From Flavobacterium sp. UBA2787 (GTDB lineage Bacteria; Bacteroidota; Bacteroidia; Flavobacteriales; Flavobacteriaceae): a stretch of DNA of 64,000 nucleotides. The stretch is from assembly GCA_002352205.1 (NCBI GenBank), contig DEHZ01000002.1:62001-126000 (forward strand), given 5' to 3'. Positions within the stretch are counted from its first letter, which is position 1; every line of letters starts with the position of its first letter. The notes beneath the pieces were generated by a model. It ran no database searches. It was not told the DNA's origin and saw only the letters and a list, made by a program, of their open reading frames with translations. Below, in pieces: positions 34,303 to 42,740 of this stretch. A program made the translations under genes and the position numbers.

Positions 34303-34644
34303 CTACCTGATAATCAATTTTCGGGTAGCAGTAGCATCACCTTCTTTGATTTTAATCATGTAGATGCCCGGAGAAAGTGAAGAAACATTCAATTCTTTAG
34401 TATTAATTGTGCTTTGAAGCACAACTTTTCCAAGAATATCAAAAATGGTTACTTCTTTGGCTAATGATGATTTGGAAGTGATATACACTTTTCCGTTACT
34501 CACCGGATTAGGATAAAAGCTAAGCCCCTCAATGGTAGTTTCCTGAGTTTTGTTGGGTTGCTGTGGCTTGTTTTCCTGAGCAGAGGCTGTCAGAGAAACA
34601 AGAAAAACCGCTAAAAGAATAGTATAAAAGTAATTTTTTTTCAT
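34303..34644 (-). CDS. Mini secreted protein: signal peptide plus T9SS sorting domain only
   Basis: The 113-residue protein has a signal peptide (1-22, ending LTASAQ), a short polar linker (ENKPQQPNKTQETT) and a complete type A T9SS C-terminal domain (IEGLSFYPNPVSNGKVYITS to ATATRKLIIR). No cargo domain is present. The domain has the conserved YPNPV start, the DILGKVV middle strand and the SLSPGIYMIKI near the end. It resembles the tail of the neighbouring 558-residue protein in plan but differs in sequence, so it is not a simple copy. It may be a remnant, a surface decoy or a protein in which the sorting domain itself has a role. Confidence 0.85.
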   Translation of the reverse strand: MKKNYFYTILLAVFLVSLTASAQENKPQQPNKTQETTIEGLSFYPNPVSNGKVYITSKSSLAKEVTIFDILGKVVLQSTINTKELNVSSLSPGIYMIKIKEGDATATRKLIIR

Positions 34645-34740
34645 CTTTCCGATTTGGTTTGGTAAATGTATAAAAAATATTTCAAATAGTGTACCAAAAA
34701 ATTATATTGACCAAAAAAACTTTAAAACTTTATTTTTTAA

Positions 34741-35316
34741 TTAATTTTTGTAATCTAATTCAATTTTTGAAATCCAAATTTTATCTGTTTTATCATAATA
34801 GGTGTTGTCATCCGGAAATTCAATATAAAAATCGGGTTGAGAATTCTTCGTGTAATAGGCAGATAGATCCTCTCCGTTGATGTATTTTCTAAATAAAAGT
34901 TCAGTTTTTTGCTTTAATTCTGATTCTTCCATTTTCCATGTTCTGAAAGCTTCTTCGTAGGTTACTATATTTCCTTTATCATCTTTTTTTAATTTTCCAA
35001 CCGTTGCCACTTTTTTAATTTTTAGGCTAGGTGCAATTTTTGTAATTGCAAAATAGATTTCACCTGTTTTGGAGTTTGGATAATAAAACAGCAAATCACA
35101 TGCATTTGCTAAAGCAGTATATTCTTCATCAAATTTTTCATCAAACTTGGTTTCATGAGTTGCTTTTTTTGCTAATCTACCAGTATAGCGAATTATGGAA
35201 TAGTTAAAGTTATTTTGCTCCACTTCACTTAAATGCGAATTTGGATCTATATTGTTAGACTCTTTTTCACATCCGACCAAATAAAAAAGAGATATAAAAA
35301 TTAAAACGTATTTCAT
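34741..35316 (-). CDS. Lipoprotein of unknown function
   Basis: This 191-residue protein starts MKYVLIFISLFYLVGCEKES, a lipoprotein signal with Cys16. The rest is soluble and mixed alpha/beta (FAITKIAPSLKIKKVATVGKL, EEAFRTWKMEESELKQKTELLFRKYING). I do not recognise a family. It lies downstream of the beta-helix lipoprotein gene but is separated from it by a strong terminator, so it is a separate unit or depends on readthrough. Confidence 0.72.
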   Translation of the reverse strand: MKYVLIFISLFYLVGCEKESNNIDPNSHLSEVEQNNFNYSIIRYTGRLAKKATHETKFDEKFDEEYTALANACDLLFYYPNSKTGEIYFAITKIAPSLKIKKVATVGKLKKDDKGNIVTYEEAFRTWKMEESELKQKTELLFRKYINGEDLSAYYTKNSQPDFYIEFPDDNTYYDKTDKIWISKIELDYKN

Positions 35317-35331
35317 GTTTTTTTTAATTAT

Positions 35332-35365
35332 AAAAAGAGCTTAATCAAAGGACTAAGCTCTTTTT
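35332..35365 (-). terminator. Terminator after the beta-helix lipoprotein gene
   Basis: AAAAAGAGCTTA (35332-35343) and TAAGCTCTTTTT (35354-35365) form a perfect 12-bp stem with a 10-base loop and U-rich ends on both strands. It lies 22 bases after the stop of the 472-residue lipoprotein gene. Confidence 0.88.
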
Positions 35366-35387
35366 TTATGTAAAATTATTAAAATTT

Positions 35388-36806
35388 TTAATATGCTTTC
35401 ATAATTGGGTTGAATTCTGCCCAACCATCTGTCCAATCTGTTGCACCAAAAGCACCTCTATAAGTGGTTGGTGTAAAGAATGCGTCAGATAATTTTGGGT
35501 CTGTAAAAGAAGCTCCTGTTGTTAAAGTTCCTGCTGTTACAGTAAAAGTTGGGTTTTGAGTATAACCAGTACTTGTGGCTGTACCAAAGAAGATATTTTG
35601 ATTTAACCCTAATTGAGCATAAACAGCTGCTAAGTCTGTGTTAACTATTGTTTCATTTGATGCATTCCATAATGCTTCAACATTAGTAGCTGTAGCAGTC
35701 ATACCTGTTCCAACTGAAAAAGTTGTAGTTGGTGCAACCATAACATTGTTTAAAAGAGAGCCAGTTCCATTATTATAGTTATCATAAACAGATTGTTGGT
35801 TCATTCTTAAACCTCTAGGCATACCAACAAAAACAGAGTTTGCAATTGTTAATGCTGTTCTTCTACGTAAATCTAAAGCATGTTGATAGTTACCGTTGAT
35901 AGATTGTGTGTTTGTTAATCTTGGTCCGATACCAGTAATGTTCGAGAAAACACCTGTAGTTAACAAAGTTGTTAAGTTGTCGTTTGGTCCGTTATCTGTT
36001 TCAAAAATATTTGAACCTGATTGGTCGGCATAACTTCCGTAACGGATAGACATTCCAAATTGTACTTTACCAGTAAATCCATAATCTACGTCAAAACAAT
36101 CATCCCACATTCCAAAGGCAATAAGGTATTTTGAGTTAACAGAACCGCCAAACCATTCAAATCCATCATCTCCACCCCAAGATACTTGGCAATAATCCAT
36201 TACAGTTGCACTTCCAACACCTCCTAATGTGATTGAGTTAGTTTCATTGTTTGGCGTTAATTCGATTCCTGCAAATTCTACACGTACATATTTTAAAACT
36301 CCAGAGTTATCGTTGTTGTCAGTTCCACCAAAAACTACAGTTGGTGTAACACCTTCAATTACCGGATCTGCTTGGTTAACAGGAGCTCTTCCTAAGACAA
36401 CTATACCGCCCCAGTCACCACGATCTCTTGAGCCTGCCGGTAGAGCTGAAGTAAACACGATTGGTTCATTTGCTGTTCCTTCGGCAATAATTTTACCTCC
36501 GCGATCAATTATCAAAGTACCTTTTGATCCTTTATCTCCAAAGATAATTGTACCAGGTTCGATTGTTAAAATTTGATTTTCTCTAACAAATACTTGTCCT
36601 TTAAGTAAATATTTATTGTCATTGGTTAACGTTTGCGTTTCTAAGTTTCCTATTAATTCGATATAGTCTTCTTGTGGGTCTGGGTTGTTTCCGCCGTTTT
36701 CAACAATAATTGTAATTGGTGGTGCTTCCTCATAAGTACATGCTGAAAAAACTAGCAAAGAGCATAAAACGCTAGTTAAATAAAATAGATTTTTTTTCAT
36801 GATCAT
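35388..36806 (-). CDS. Surface lipoprotein with beta-helix-like repeats, partner of the TonB receptor
   Basis: This is a 472-residue lipoprotein (MIMKKNLFYLTSVLCSLLVFSACTYEEAPP, Cys23). The mature part contains parallel-beta-helix-like turns: KGQVFVRENQILTIEPGTIIFGD, GTLIIDRGGKIIAEGTANEPIVFTS, GGIVVLGRAPV, LKYVRVEFAGIEL, NSITLGGVGSATVMDYCQVSWGGDDGFEWFGG. Such proteins regularly follow a TonB-dependent receptor in Bacteroidetes, in the place that SusD occupies in glycan loci. It lies 29 bases after the TonB receptor gene on the same strand, so the pair is an operon. A role in binding a substrate at the cell surface is likely; the ligand is not known from sequence. Confidence 0.83.
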   Translation of the reverse strand: MIMKKNLFYLTSVLCSLLVFSACTYEEAPPITIIVENGGNNPDPQEDYIELIGNLETQTLTNDNKYLLKGQVFVRENQILTIEPGTIIFGDKGSKGTLIIDRGGKIIAEGTANEPIVFTSALPAGSRDRGDWGGIVVLGRAPVNQADPVIEGVTPTVVFGGTDNNDNSGVLKYVRVEFAGIELTPNNETNSITLGGVGSATVMDYCQVSWGGDDGFEWFGGSVNSKYLIAFGMWDDCFDVDYGFTGKVQFGMSIRYGSYADQSGSNIFETDNGPNDNLTTLLTTGVFSNITGIGPRLTNTQSINGNYQHALDLRRRTALTIANSVFVGMPRGLRMNQQSVYDNYNNGTGSLLNNVMVAPTTTFSVGTGMTATATNVEALWNASNETIVNTDLAAVYAQLGLNQNIFFGTATSTGYTQNPTFTVTAGTLTTGASFTDPKLSDAFFTPTTYRGAFGATDWTDGWAEFNPIMKAY

Positions 36807-36835
36807 TAGTTTAAATTTAATTGTGTTATTGTTTT

Positions 36836-39637
36836 TTAAAAGTTATAAGTTACATTAAATGTAAAAAGTGTTCCTCTTCTGAATACTGATGTTGGGTTGT
36901 CTTTTGAGTCTTCAATTTTTTCATCTCTGTTAGAATCTTCATAGAATCTGTATTTTGCATTTAGCAAATCTTGAATCCCAATTTTATAAGTTACTTTGTT
37001 AAATCTTTTAGACAACGTTAAATCGATATTGTCTCTTGATAATTCATAAATAGTCGGGAATATATTATCTCCTACAGAGAAAATTCTATTACCAAAGCGG
37101 TTGTAAATCACGTTTGCAGAAAATCCTTTTTCATCTTCATAACCCAAAGCAGCATTAATAATGTATGGAGATTGACCTTGTAGAACACGTTTTTGAGCTT
37201 GCGAAGTTACATCTGATCCTAAATCAACTTCAGATATAATATAGGAAGCGTTTAAATTAGTTGATAATCTGCTAAAAAATGGAACAGATGAAATGTCTTT
37301 AAATGATTTTCTAATTTCTACTTCTAAACCATAACTATAAGCATTTTCAGCGTTTTTGTATTTAAATTGTGGTTGTTCTGTGGTAATTTCAGTGACATTT
37401 TCAATTGGGTCTTTAAAGTTTTTGTAAAAGGCTCCTAAACTCATTGTTTCACCTTTGTTTGGATAGAATTCGTATCTAAAATCAATATTATCGATTGTAG
37501 CTGTTTTTAAATTTTCGGAACCTCTTCTACCTGCTTCATTTTCAAAATCATAAAATACAAAAGGAGCGATTTCTCTAAACTCAGGTCTATTAACAGTTCT
37601 ACCATAAGCCAAACGTAAGATAGAACGATCACTTACGTTGTAAGCTATATTTAAAGAGGGTAAAACCGAGGTTACAGGATTTTCTATATTAATTGGTTCT
37701 GTTTCGTTATTCGAGTTTAATTTCAAAACATTATGCTCAACACGTAAACCTCCTGTGAAGTTAAATTTATAAAACGGTATTTCTGCAAAAGCATATCCGG
37801 CAAGTAAAAAATTACTGGAATCATATGAGTCGATTGCTCTTGTTCCTTCGTTAAATACCCAACCATCGTTTGGATTAACATTTATTGAGTTAAATATTTC
37901 TGTTAAAGGCAATTGTTTTAACTCGTTTCTGTTTTCAACAACCGAACCCGGAAGCAAATAAGAGAAATACCTCGCATCAAAATTTCGTTGTCTGTAATCT
38001 GTTAAATATCCTGTTTTTAAAACAATACTTCCAATCTCTTCATCATTTTTTACACGTTCAATAGTATGTGTGTAATTAATTGAGTTGTTTAAGGAATATT
38101 CACTCAAGAAACCAAAATAACGACCTGTATCAAATAAGTTAGAAGAAGCAGGGTCAATCATTTCAAACGGTGCATTTGGATCGTCGAAGGGCTGAATAGT
38201 TCTGAATCTTCTCAAGTCTGGTTCAGATTCATAAATATAATTTCCTCCAATTGTCCAGTCTAGTTTTCCTTTTGATCCTAGGTTGTGATTACCTTCAAAT
38301 TGGCCGATATAAATAGATCTGGCTTTGTATCCCAATAAATAGTTTTTAAATTTATCCTCTCCACGTTGCAAAAAGTTACTACCACTTCTCAAAATGGTTT
38401 CATTTTCTCCAATTTGGTTAAACAAGTTTTTAAATTTAATTGTACTGTTGTTGTTTAATTTCCAAATCCAGTTAGATAAAACAGTTATTCTATTTTCTTT
38501 TTTATAGGTATCATCTTGATAATCAAACCAAAGTGGCGGTCTGGTTTCGCCTTCGTTTAATGATGTATATCTTGTGAATTGTCTTTTGTATGATTGAAAT
38601 CCTTCAGAATAATTTAATGCATTTACGGTTGAAAGTTTCATTCCGTTTGCAAAGTTTATGTTTCTTCCTAAACTAAATCCAACACTGTTGTCAAAAAACG
38701 CAGTTGATTGAGTTGGGTTGAAATTGTTTTTTAAGCGTTGTGACGCAGCAGCATTCACACCAGGTAAATCATTGATTTGCGATTTACTCGGAAAACCATA
38801 CGGTAATGCTCTATAATTTAGGTCAAAACCTAAGAAGTCAGTGTTAGAACCTTCACTTTGAAAATAATCATTAAAAGAAGTGTTTGCTCTGTAGCCAATT
38901 CCAATGCTTGCTCTTGTAAACTCTGCTCCACTTTCTGACGTTGTGATAGCAATTACACCACCGGAAAAATCTCCCGGTTTGTCCGCAGAGGCTGTTTTAT
39001 AAATTACAATTTTATCAATTGCATCGGTTGGAATTAAGTCAAAAGAAAATGTTCTTTTATCTACTTCTGTACTTGGTGCGATCGAATTATTAATTAAAAC
39101 ATTATTATATCGCTCGCTAAGTCCTCTTATCATAACAAATTTTCCATCAACAATTGTTACTCCCGGAACTCTTTGAACAGCTTCGGCAGCATTTCCATCT
39201 GTTCCTTTACTCATTTGTTCTGCAGAAATAGCACTAACAACTTGTTTGGCTTCTTTCATTTCGGTCATTATAGCCACTTCAGTATTTTTTCTTCTCGAAG
39301 TGGCAACCACAACATCTTGTAATTGAACACCACTTCCAGCACTAAGTGATCTGTTGATTGTGACTGTTTGGTTTGCCTTAATGTTTACAGGAACTTCTAC
39401 ACTTTCATACCCCAAAAAACTTAAAACCAATATATAATTTCCTGGTTCCGCTTCAATCCTATATTTTCCGTTTTCATCAGTAGTTGTTCCAATAGTTGTT
39501 CCTTTAAGTTGAACATTTGCAAACGGAAGAGGTGAATTGTTCATATCTTTGTCAGATAATGTTCCGTTTACTGTTCCTTTCTGTGCATGTGAAAAGAGTG
39601 CAACAAATAAAGTAAGTAAGAGTAATCTAAATTTCAT
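36836..39637 (-). CDS. TonB-dependent receptor with carboxypeptidase-regulatory-like N-terminus
   Basis: The 933-residue outer-membrane receptor starts at MKFRLLLLTLFVALFSHAQ (signal peptide); the upstream ATG at 39664 would bury that signal. The first domain (KGTVNGTLSDKDMNNSPLPFANVQLKG, about 20-105) is CarboxypepD_reg-like. The plug follows (QLQDVVVATSRRKNTEVAIM, GTDGNAAEAVQRVPGVTIVDGKF, IRGLSERYNNVLIN, SFDLIPTDAIDKIVIYKTASADKPGDFSGGVIAI), and then a 22-strand barrel ending TLFTFNVTYNF with terminal Phe. It is not SusC-like (no SusD gene) but is paired with a beta-helix lipoprotein. An 11-bp repeat array lies upstream of the promoter and a PhoB-like regulator gene is divergent, which suggests induction by phosphate limitation. 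Confidence 0.93.
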   Translation of the reverse strand: MKFRLLLLTLFVALFSHAQKGTVNGTLSDKDMNNSPLPFANVQLKGTTIGTTTDENGKYRIEAEPGNYILVLSFLGYESVEVPVNIKANQTVTINRSLSAGSGVQLQDVVVATSRRKNTEVAIMTEMKEAKQVVSAISAEQMSKGTDGNAAEAVQRVPGVTIVDGKFVMIRGLSERYNNVLINNSIAPSTEVDKRTFSFDLIPTDAIDKIVIYKTASADKPGDFSGGVIAITTSESGAEFTRASIGIGYRANTSFNDYFQSEGSNTDFLGFDLNYRALPYGFPSKSQINDLPGVNAAASQRLKNNFNPTQSTAFFDNSVGFSLGRNINFANGMKLSTVNALNYSEGFQSYKRQFTRYTSLNEGETRPPLWFDYQDDTYKKENRITVLSNWIWKLNNNSTIKFKNLFNQIGENETILRSGSNFLQRGEDKFKNYLLGYKARSIYIGQFEGNHNLGSKGKLDWTIGGNYIYESEPDLRRFRTIQPFDDPNAPFEMIDPASSNLFDTGRYFGFLSEYSLNNSINYTHTIERVKNDEEIGSIVLKTGYLTDYRQRNFDARYFSYLLPGSVVENRNELKQLPLTEIFNSINVNPNDGWVFNEGTRAIDSYDSSNFLLAGYAFAEIPFYKFNFTGGLRVEHNVLKLNSNNETEPINIENPVTSVLPSLNIAYNVSDRSILRLAYGRTVNRPEFREIAPFVFYDFENEAGRRGSENLKTATIDNIDFRYEFYPNKGETMSLGAFYKNFKDPIENVTEITTEQPQFKYKNAENAYSYGLEVEIRKSFKDISSVPFFSRLSTNLNASYIISEVDLGSDVTSQAQKRVLQGQSPYIINAALGYEDEKGFSANVIYNRFGNRIFSVGDNIFPTIYELSRDNIDLTLSKRFNKVTYKIGIQDLLNAKYRFYEDSNRDEKIEDSKDNPTSVFRRGTLFTFNVTYNF

Positions 39638-39661
39638 CAGGTTGTGTTTTAAATTATGGGG

Positions 39662-39669
39662 CAAAGAAA
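39662..39669 (-). promoter_or_regulatory. Probable -7 box of the TonB receptor gene
   Basis: TTTCTTTG on the minus strand is one base from TAnnTTTG. The 11-bp repeat array begins 20 bases upstream, exactly where a -33 element would lie, as in activator-dependent promoters of the PhoB class. Confidence 0.45.
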
Positions 39670-39689
39670 CGGCTACCTTGTAAAGTTGG

Positions 39690-39744
39690 TGTTATCCACT
39701 TGTTACGATTTTGTTTCACTTGAGTTACCAAATCGTTAACAGAT
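39690..39744. promoter_or_regulatory. Five 11-bp direct repeats (core NGTTA), probable PhoB-family operator
   Basis: On the plus strand the cores TGTTA (39690), TGTTA (39701), TGTTT (39712), AGTTA (39723) and CGTTA (39734) start exactly 11 bases apart. A weaker sixth (TGTAA, 39679) lies in phase on the left. Two out-of-phase copies (TTACCG at 39749 and CGTTAACA at 39753) lie on the right. PhoB-family regulators bind as tandem dimers to direct repeats of 11-bp period (for example TGTCA in the E. coli pho box). The array lies between the TonB receptor gene and the divergent phoB-like gene. Confidence 0.65.
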
Positions 39745-39778
39745 TAAATTACCGTTAACAACGTAATTCATTTTGTAT

Positions 39779-39786
39779 TATCTTTA
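39779..39786 (+). promoter_or_regulatory. Possible -7 box of the PhoB-like gene
   Basis: TATCTTTA is one base from TAnnTTTG. The CGTTAACA repeat (39753-39760) lies about 19 bases upstream, where the -33 box should be, so the gene may be autoregulated. Confidence 0.4.
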
Positions 39787-39813
39787 CCTTTACATCGCAA
39801 AACGCACACTATT

Positions 39814-40503
39814 TTGGATATGAAAAAAAAGGAAATTAAAATCTTATTAGTTGATGATGAACAAGATATACTCGAAATTGTAGGGTATAATCTAGCTCAA
39901 GAAGGCTATCAAATTGTTACTGCTGTCAACGGAAAAGAAGCCGTTCAAAAAGCAAAAAAAGAATTGCCGCATTTAATTATTATGGATGTGATGATGCCGG
40001 AAATGGATGGAATGGAAGCCTGTGAACACATTCGAAAGATTCCCGAATTAAGTAATGTTATTGTAGCATTTTTAACTGCAAGAAGCGAAGATTACTCACA
40101 AGTAGCCGGTTTTGAAGCCGGTGCCGATGATTATATCGCCAAACCAATCAAGCCAAAAGTATTGGTAAGTAAAGTGAAAGCACTTCTACGTCGTTTGAAA
40201 GAAGATGAAACCAAAAGCGATGTCTTAACCGTTGGAAATATCGAAGTAAATAGAGAAGAATACAAAATTATTCAAGGAGGCAAAGAAATTGTATTACCTA
40301 GAAAAGAATTTGAATTGTTCTATTTATTAGCTTCAAAACCCGGAAAAGTATTCAAAAGAGAAGAAATTTTAGATAAAGTTTGGGGTAATGAAGTGGTTGT
40401 TGGCGGAAGAACCATCGACGTACACATCAGAAAATTAAGAGAAAAAATTGGCGACGATCTTTTTAAAACCATCAAAGGTGTTGGTTACAAACTGGAAGTA
40501 TAA
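39814..40503 (+). CDS. OmpR/PhoB-family response regulator
   Basis: The 229-residue protein has a receiver domain (ILLVDDEQDILEIVGYN near 10-26, phosphoacceptor Asp58 in LIIMDVMMPEMDG, and AGADDYIAKPIKP) followed by a winged-helix DNA-binding domain (about 130-229, with EFELFYLLASKPGKVFKREEILDKVWG and GGRTIDVHIRKLREKIGDD, and TIKGVGYKLEV at the end). It is closest to PhoB. The cognate kinase gene follows 69 bases downstream. The ATG at 39814 gives MDMKKKEIK; the ATG at 39820 is also possible. The adjacent 11-bp repeat array suits a PhoB-like regulator that binds head-to-tail. Confidence 0.93.
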   Translation: MDMKKKEIKILLVDDEQDILEIVGYNLAQEGYQIVTAVNGKEAVQKAKKELPHLIIMDVMMPEMDGMEACEHIRKIPELSNVIVAFLTARSEDYSQVAGFEAGADDYIAKPIKPKVLVSKVKALLRRLKEDETKSDVLTVGNIEVNREEYKIIQGGKEIVLPRKEFELFYLLASKPGKVFKREEILDKVWGNEVVVGGRTIDVHIRKLREKIGDDLFKTIKGVGYKLEV

Positions 40504-40572
40504 TTCAATTTCCTCTTTTGTTGAAAATAGTTTACTTTTGAGAGCATATTAACCAACTGAAAACTGTTTTTA

Positions 40573-41616
40573 ATGGCCATTAGTTTTAAAAAAACATACA
40601 AATTTGCTATAAAATCAGCACTTTATGTTTCCTTGTTTTCCATTGGGTTTTTAGTGTTGACGACTTATTTTTTTTATGAAATAAATTGGCTCTTTATTAC
40701 TGTTTTCGGACTTTCCATCTACCTTTTTTCGTTTTTTGTAATTCAATATCGGGTGGAACGCTTTATTTATCGTAGGGTAAAAAAAATCTACGATGATGTA
40801 TCTTTATTAGATTCTACAACGTTTAGAAGTCAGCCAATTACAACAGATATGGCCACTTTAACAAAAGAAGTTAAAAAATTTGCCACCGATAAAAAACTCG
40901 AAATTGAAACGCTAAAAGTCCGCGAAGAATATCGAAGAGAATTTTTAGGAAACGTTTCCCACGAATTAAAAACACCTTTATTCACCGTGCAAGGTTATAT
41001 TTCAACCTTGTTGGATGGAGCCATGAGTGACAAAACCCTTCGAAAAAAGTACCTTGAACGAGCCGAAAAAGGAGTGGAGCGATTAATCTATATCGTAAAA
41101 GATTTAGACATGATTACCAAACTTGAAACCGGTGATTTAAACTTGGATTACTCGATTTTTGATGTGGTAGAATTAGTTAAAAATGTGTTTGAATTACTTG
41201 AAATGCGAGCCTCCAAAAAACACATCACACTCACTTTTGATACAAAATATGCAAACCCGATTTATGTGCGAGCTGATCAGGAAAAAATCCAACAGGTGGT
41301 TACTAATTTGGTTATGAATTCCATCAAATACGGAAAAGAAGGCGGAACAACCGAAGTGAGCATTGAAAACTTAGTGAAAAATAAAATTATCGTTAGAATA
41401 ACAGATAACGGAGAAGGAATTCAAAAACAGTACATCCCCAGACTTTTTGAGAGATTTTTTAGGGTTGATAAAAGTGGTGCTCGTTCAGAAGGTGGTTCCG
41501 GTTTAGGATTAGCCATTGTGAAACATATCATCGAAGGTCACAACGAAAAAATCTACGTAGAAAGTCAATTTGGCGTGGGTTCAGAATTTTCATTTACGCT
41601 CGAAAAGCAAAAATAA
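40573..41616 (+). CDS. PhoR-like sensor histidine kinase
   Basis: This is a 347-residue inner-membrane kinase. Two adjacent helices (about 13-33 and 38-57) leave almost no periplasmic loop, so it probably senses through the membrane or through a partner, as PhoR does through PstSCAB/PhoU. The dimerisation/phosphoacceptor box EFLGNVSHELKTPL contains His130. The ATPase part has N box (QVVTNLVMNSIKYG), G1 (ITDNGEGIQKQYIPRLFERF) and G2 (GGSGLGLAIVKHIIEGHNE). No PAS domain is obvious. The last 27 bases overlap the 3' end of the convergent glycosyltransferase gene. Confidence 0.92.
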   Translation: MAISFKKTYKFAIKSALYVSLFSIGFLVLTTYFFYEINWLFITVFGLSIYLFSFFVIQYRVERFIYRRVKKIYDDVSLLDSTTFRSQPITTDMATLTKEVKKFATDKKLEIETLKVREEYRREFLGNVSHELKTPLFTVQGYISTLLDGAMSDKTLRKKYLERAEKGVERLIYIVKDLDMITKLETGDLNLDYSIFDVVELVKNVFELLEMRASKKHITLTFDTKYANPIYVRADQEKIQQVVTNLVMNSIKYGKEGGTTEVSIENLVKNKIIVRITDNGEGIQKQYIPRLFERFFRVDKSGARSEGGSGLGLAIVKHIIEGHNEKIYVESQFGVGSEFSFTLEKQK

Positions 41617-42654
41617 ATTTTTCCAATTTAAGTTGTTTTTAAAACTTTGTAATCCTTTATATAAATCTACTTCATATAAATTTTCGATTACAAATTTTTC
41701 CTGCTTTGCAAACGGAACAACACCGTCTTTTTTATATTTCTTAGCCAAATATTCCTGCTCAAATTGTCCTGGAGTTGGAATAAAAAAGGCTTTTTTACCC
41801 AATTTTGCCAAATCCATAACGGTGGTGTAACCTGAACGACAAAGCACTAATTCACTTTCATTAAAGGTTTGTTCAAGCTGTCCCGATGTCATGAAATTAT
41901 AAAAAGTCACATGGTCAATTTGTTCCGATTTTTGTTCTGGTTCAATGATGCCACGAACAAAAACAACATCGCCAACATAGCGTTTGATTTCTTCTTTCAA
42001 ATGCATTTCCAACATCGATCGTTGCGGTTCAGGACCGGAAAGAATAACCATTAAATCATATTTTTTTGGTAATTCTTTTTTGTTCAAACGGCTTAACGGA
42101 CCAATGTAATTTATCTTAAAATGCGGATTTTTCAAATGACCTAATTTTCCTGTGAGGTTCGGAATTTCTGCCACATCCGGAACCCAACATTCTTCATATT
42201 TTTTAATGATATATTGATGCAATTTACTGGTAATCCAACTCGTATTTCCGGTTAAAACATTCAATTGATGCGTGATAAAAACAGAAGGCACTTTTTTAGA
42301 ATAAATGCCTAATCGATTATCGGAAATGATGCCTGAAAGATCATATTCTTTTACCCACTTTTTCACCAATTTTCTTTCCAAATAAATGGCTTCCATCATT
42401 TTTGGGCTATTTTTTATCAGTTTCCACTTAAAAAAAGCTCCATTTTTGGCATATTCAATCTGATAGGAAGGTAATTCCAAAAAAATTAATTCCGGAAATT
42501 CTTTCTGTAAAATGTGCAAAGCAACACCATCGGAAGCAATAACGGGTTCAAAATCGTTTTCCAACAAAGCTTCGATAATAGGAATGCATCGTGTGGCGTG
42601 TCCCAAGCCCCAATTTAATGGAGCAACGAGAATTTTTGGTTTGGCAGTTTCCAA
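41590..42654 (-). CDS. MurG-like glycosyltransferase of unknown substrate
   Basis: The 354-residue protein has the GT-B fold of MurG-type enzymes: ILVAPLNWGLGHATRCIPIIEALL at 9-32 carries the glycine-rich loop with GHATR, and the C-terminal half has VILSGPEPQRSMLE and ELVLCRSGYTTVMDLAKLGKKAFFIPTPGQFEQEYLA, the sugar-nucleotide site with the typical R-S-G-Y-T-T loop. No membrane segment is present. Similar flavobacterial proteins are simply called glycosyltransferases. It ends 27 bases inside the sensor kinase gene on the opposite strand. Confidence 0.85.
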   Translation of the reverse strand: METAKPKILVAPLNWGLGHATRCIPIIEALLENDFEPVIASDGVALHILQKEFPELIFLELPSYQIEYAKNGAFFKWKLIKNSPKMMEAIYLERKLVKKWVKEYDLSGIISDNRLGIYSKKVPSVFITHQLNVLTGNTSWITSKLHQYIIKKYEECWVPDVAEIPNLTGKLGHLKNPHFKINYIGPLSRLNKKELPKKYDLMVILSGPEPQRSMLEMHLKEEIKRYVGDVVFVRGIIEPEQKSEQIDHVTFYNFMTSGQLEQTFNESELVLCRSGYTTVMDLAKLGKKAFFIPTPGQFEQEYLAKKYKKDGVVPFAKQEKFVIENLYEVDLYKGLQSFKNNLNWKNLFLLFERK

Positions 42655-42740
42655 GTCTTAATAACTCATTTAATAACTGTAAAAGTAGTACTAATTTTGA
42701 TTGGTTATATTTCCCTAATTTTACCAAAAAATTAAATTAA

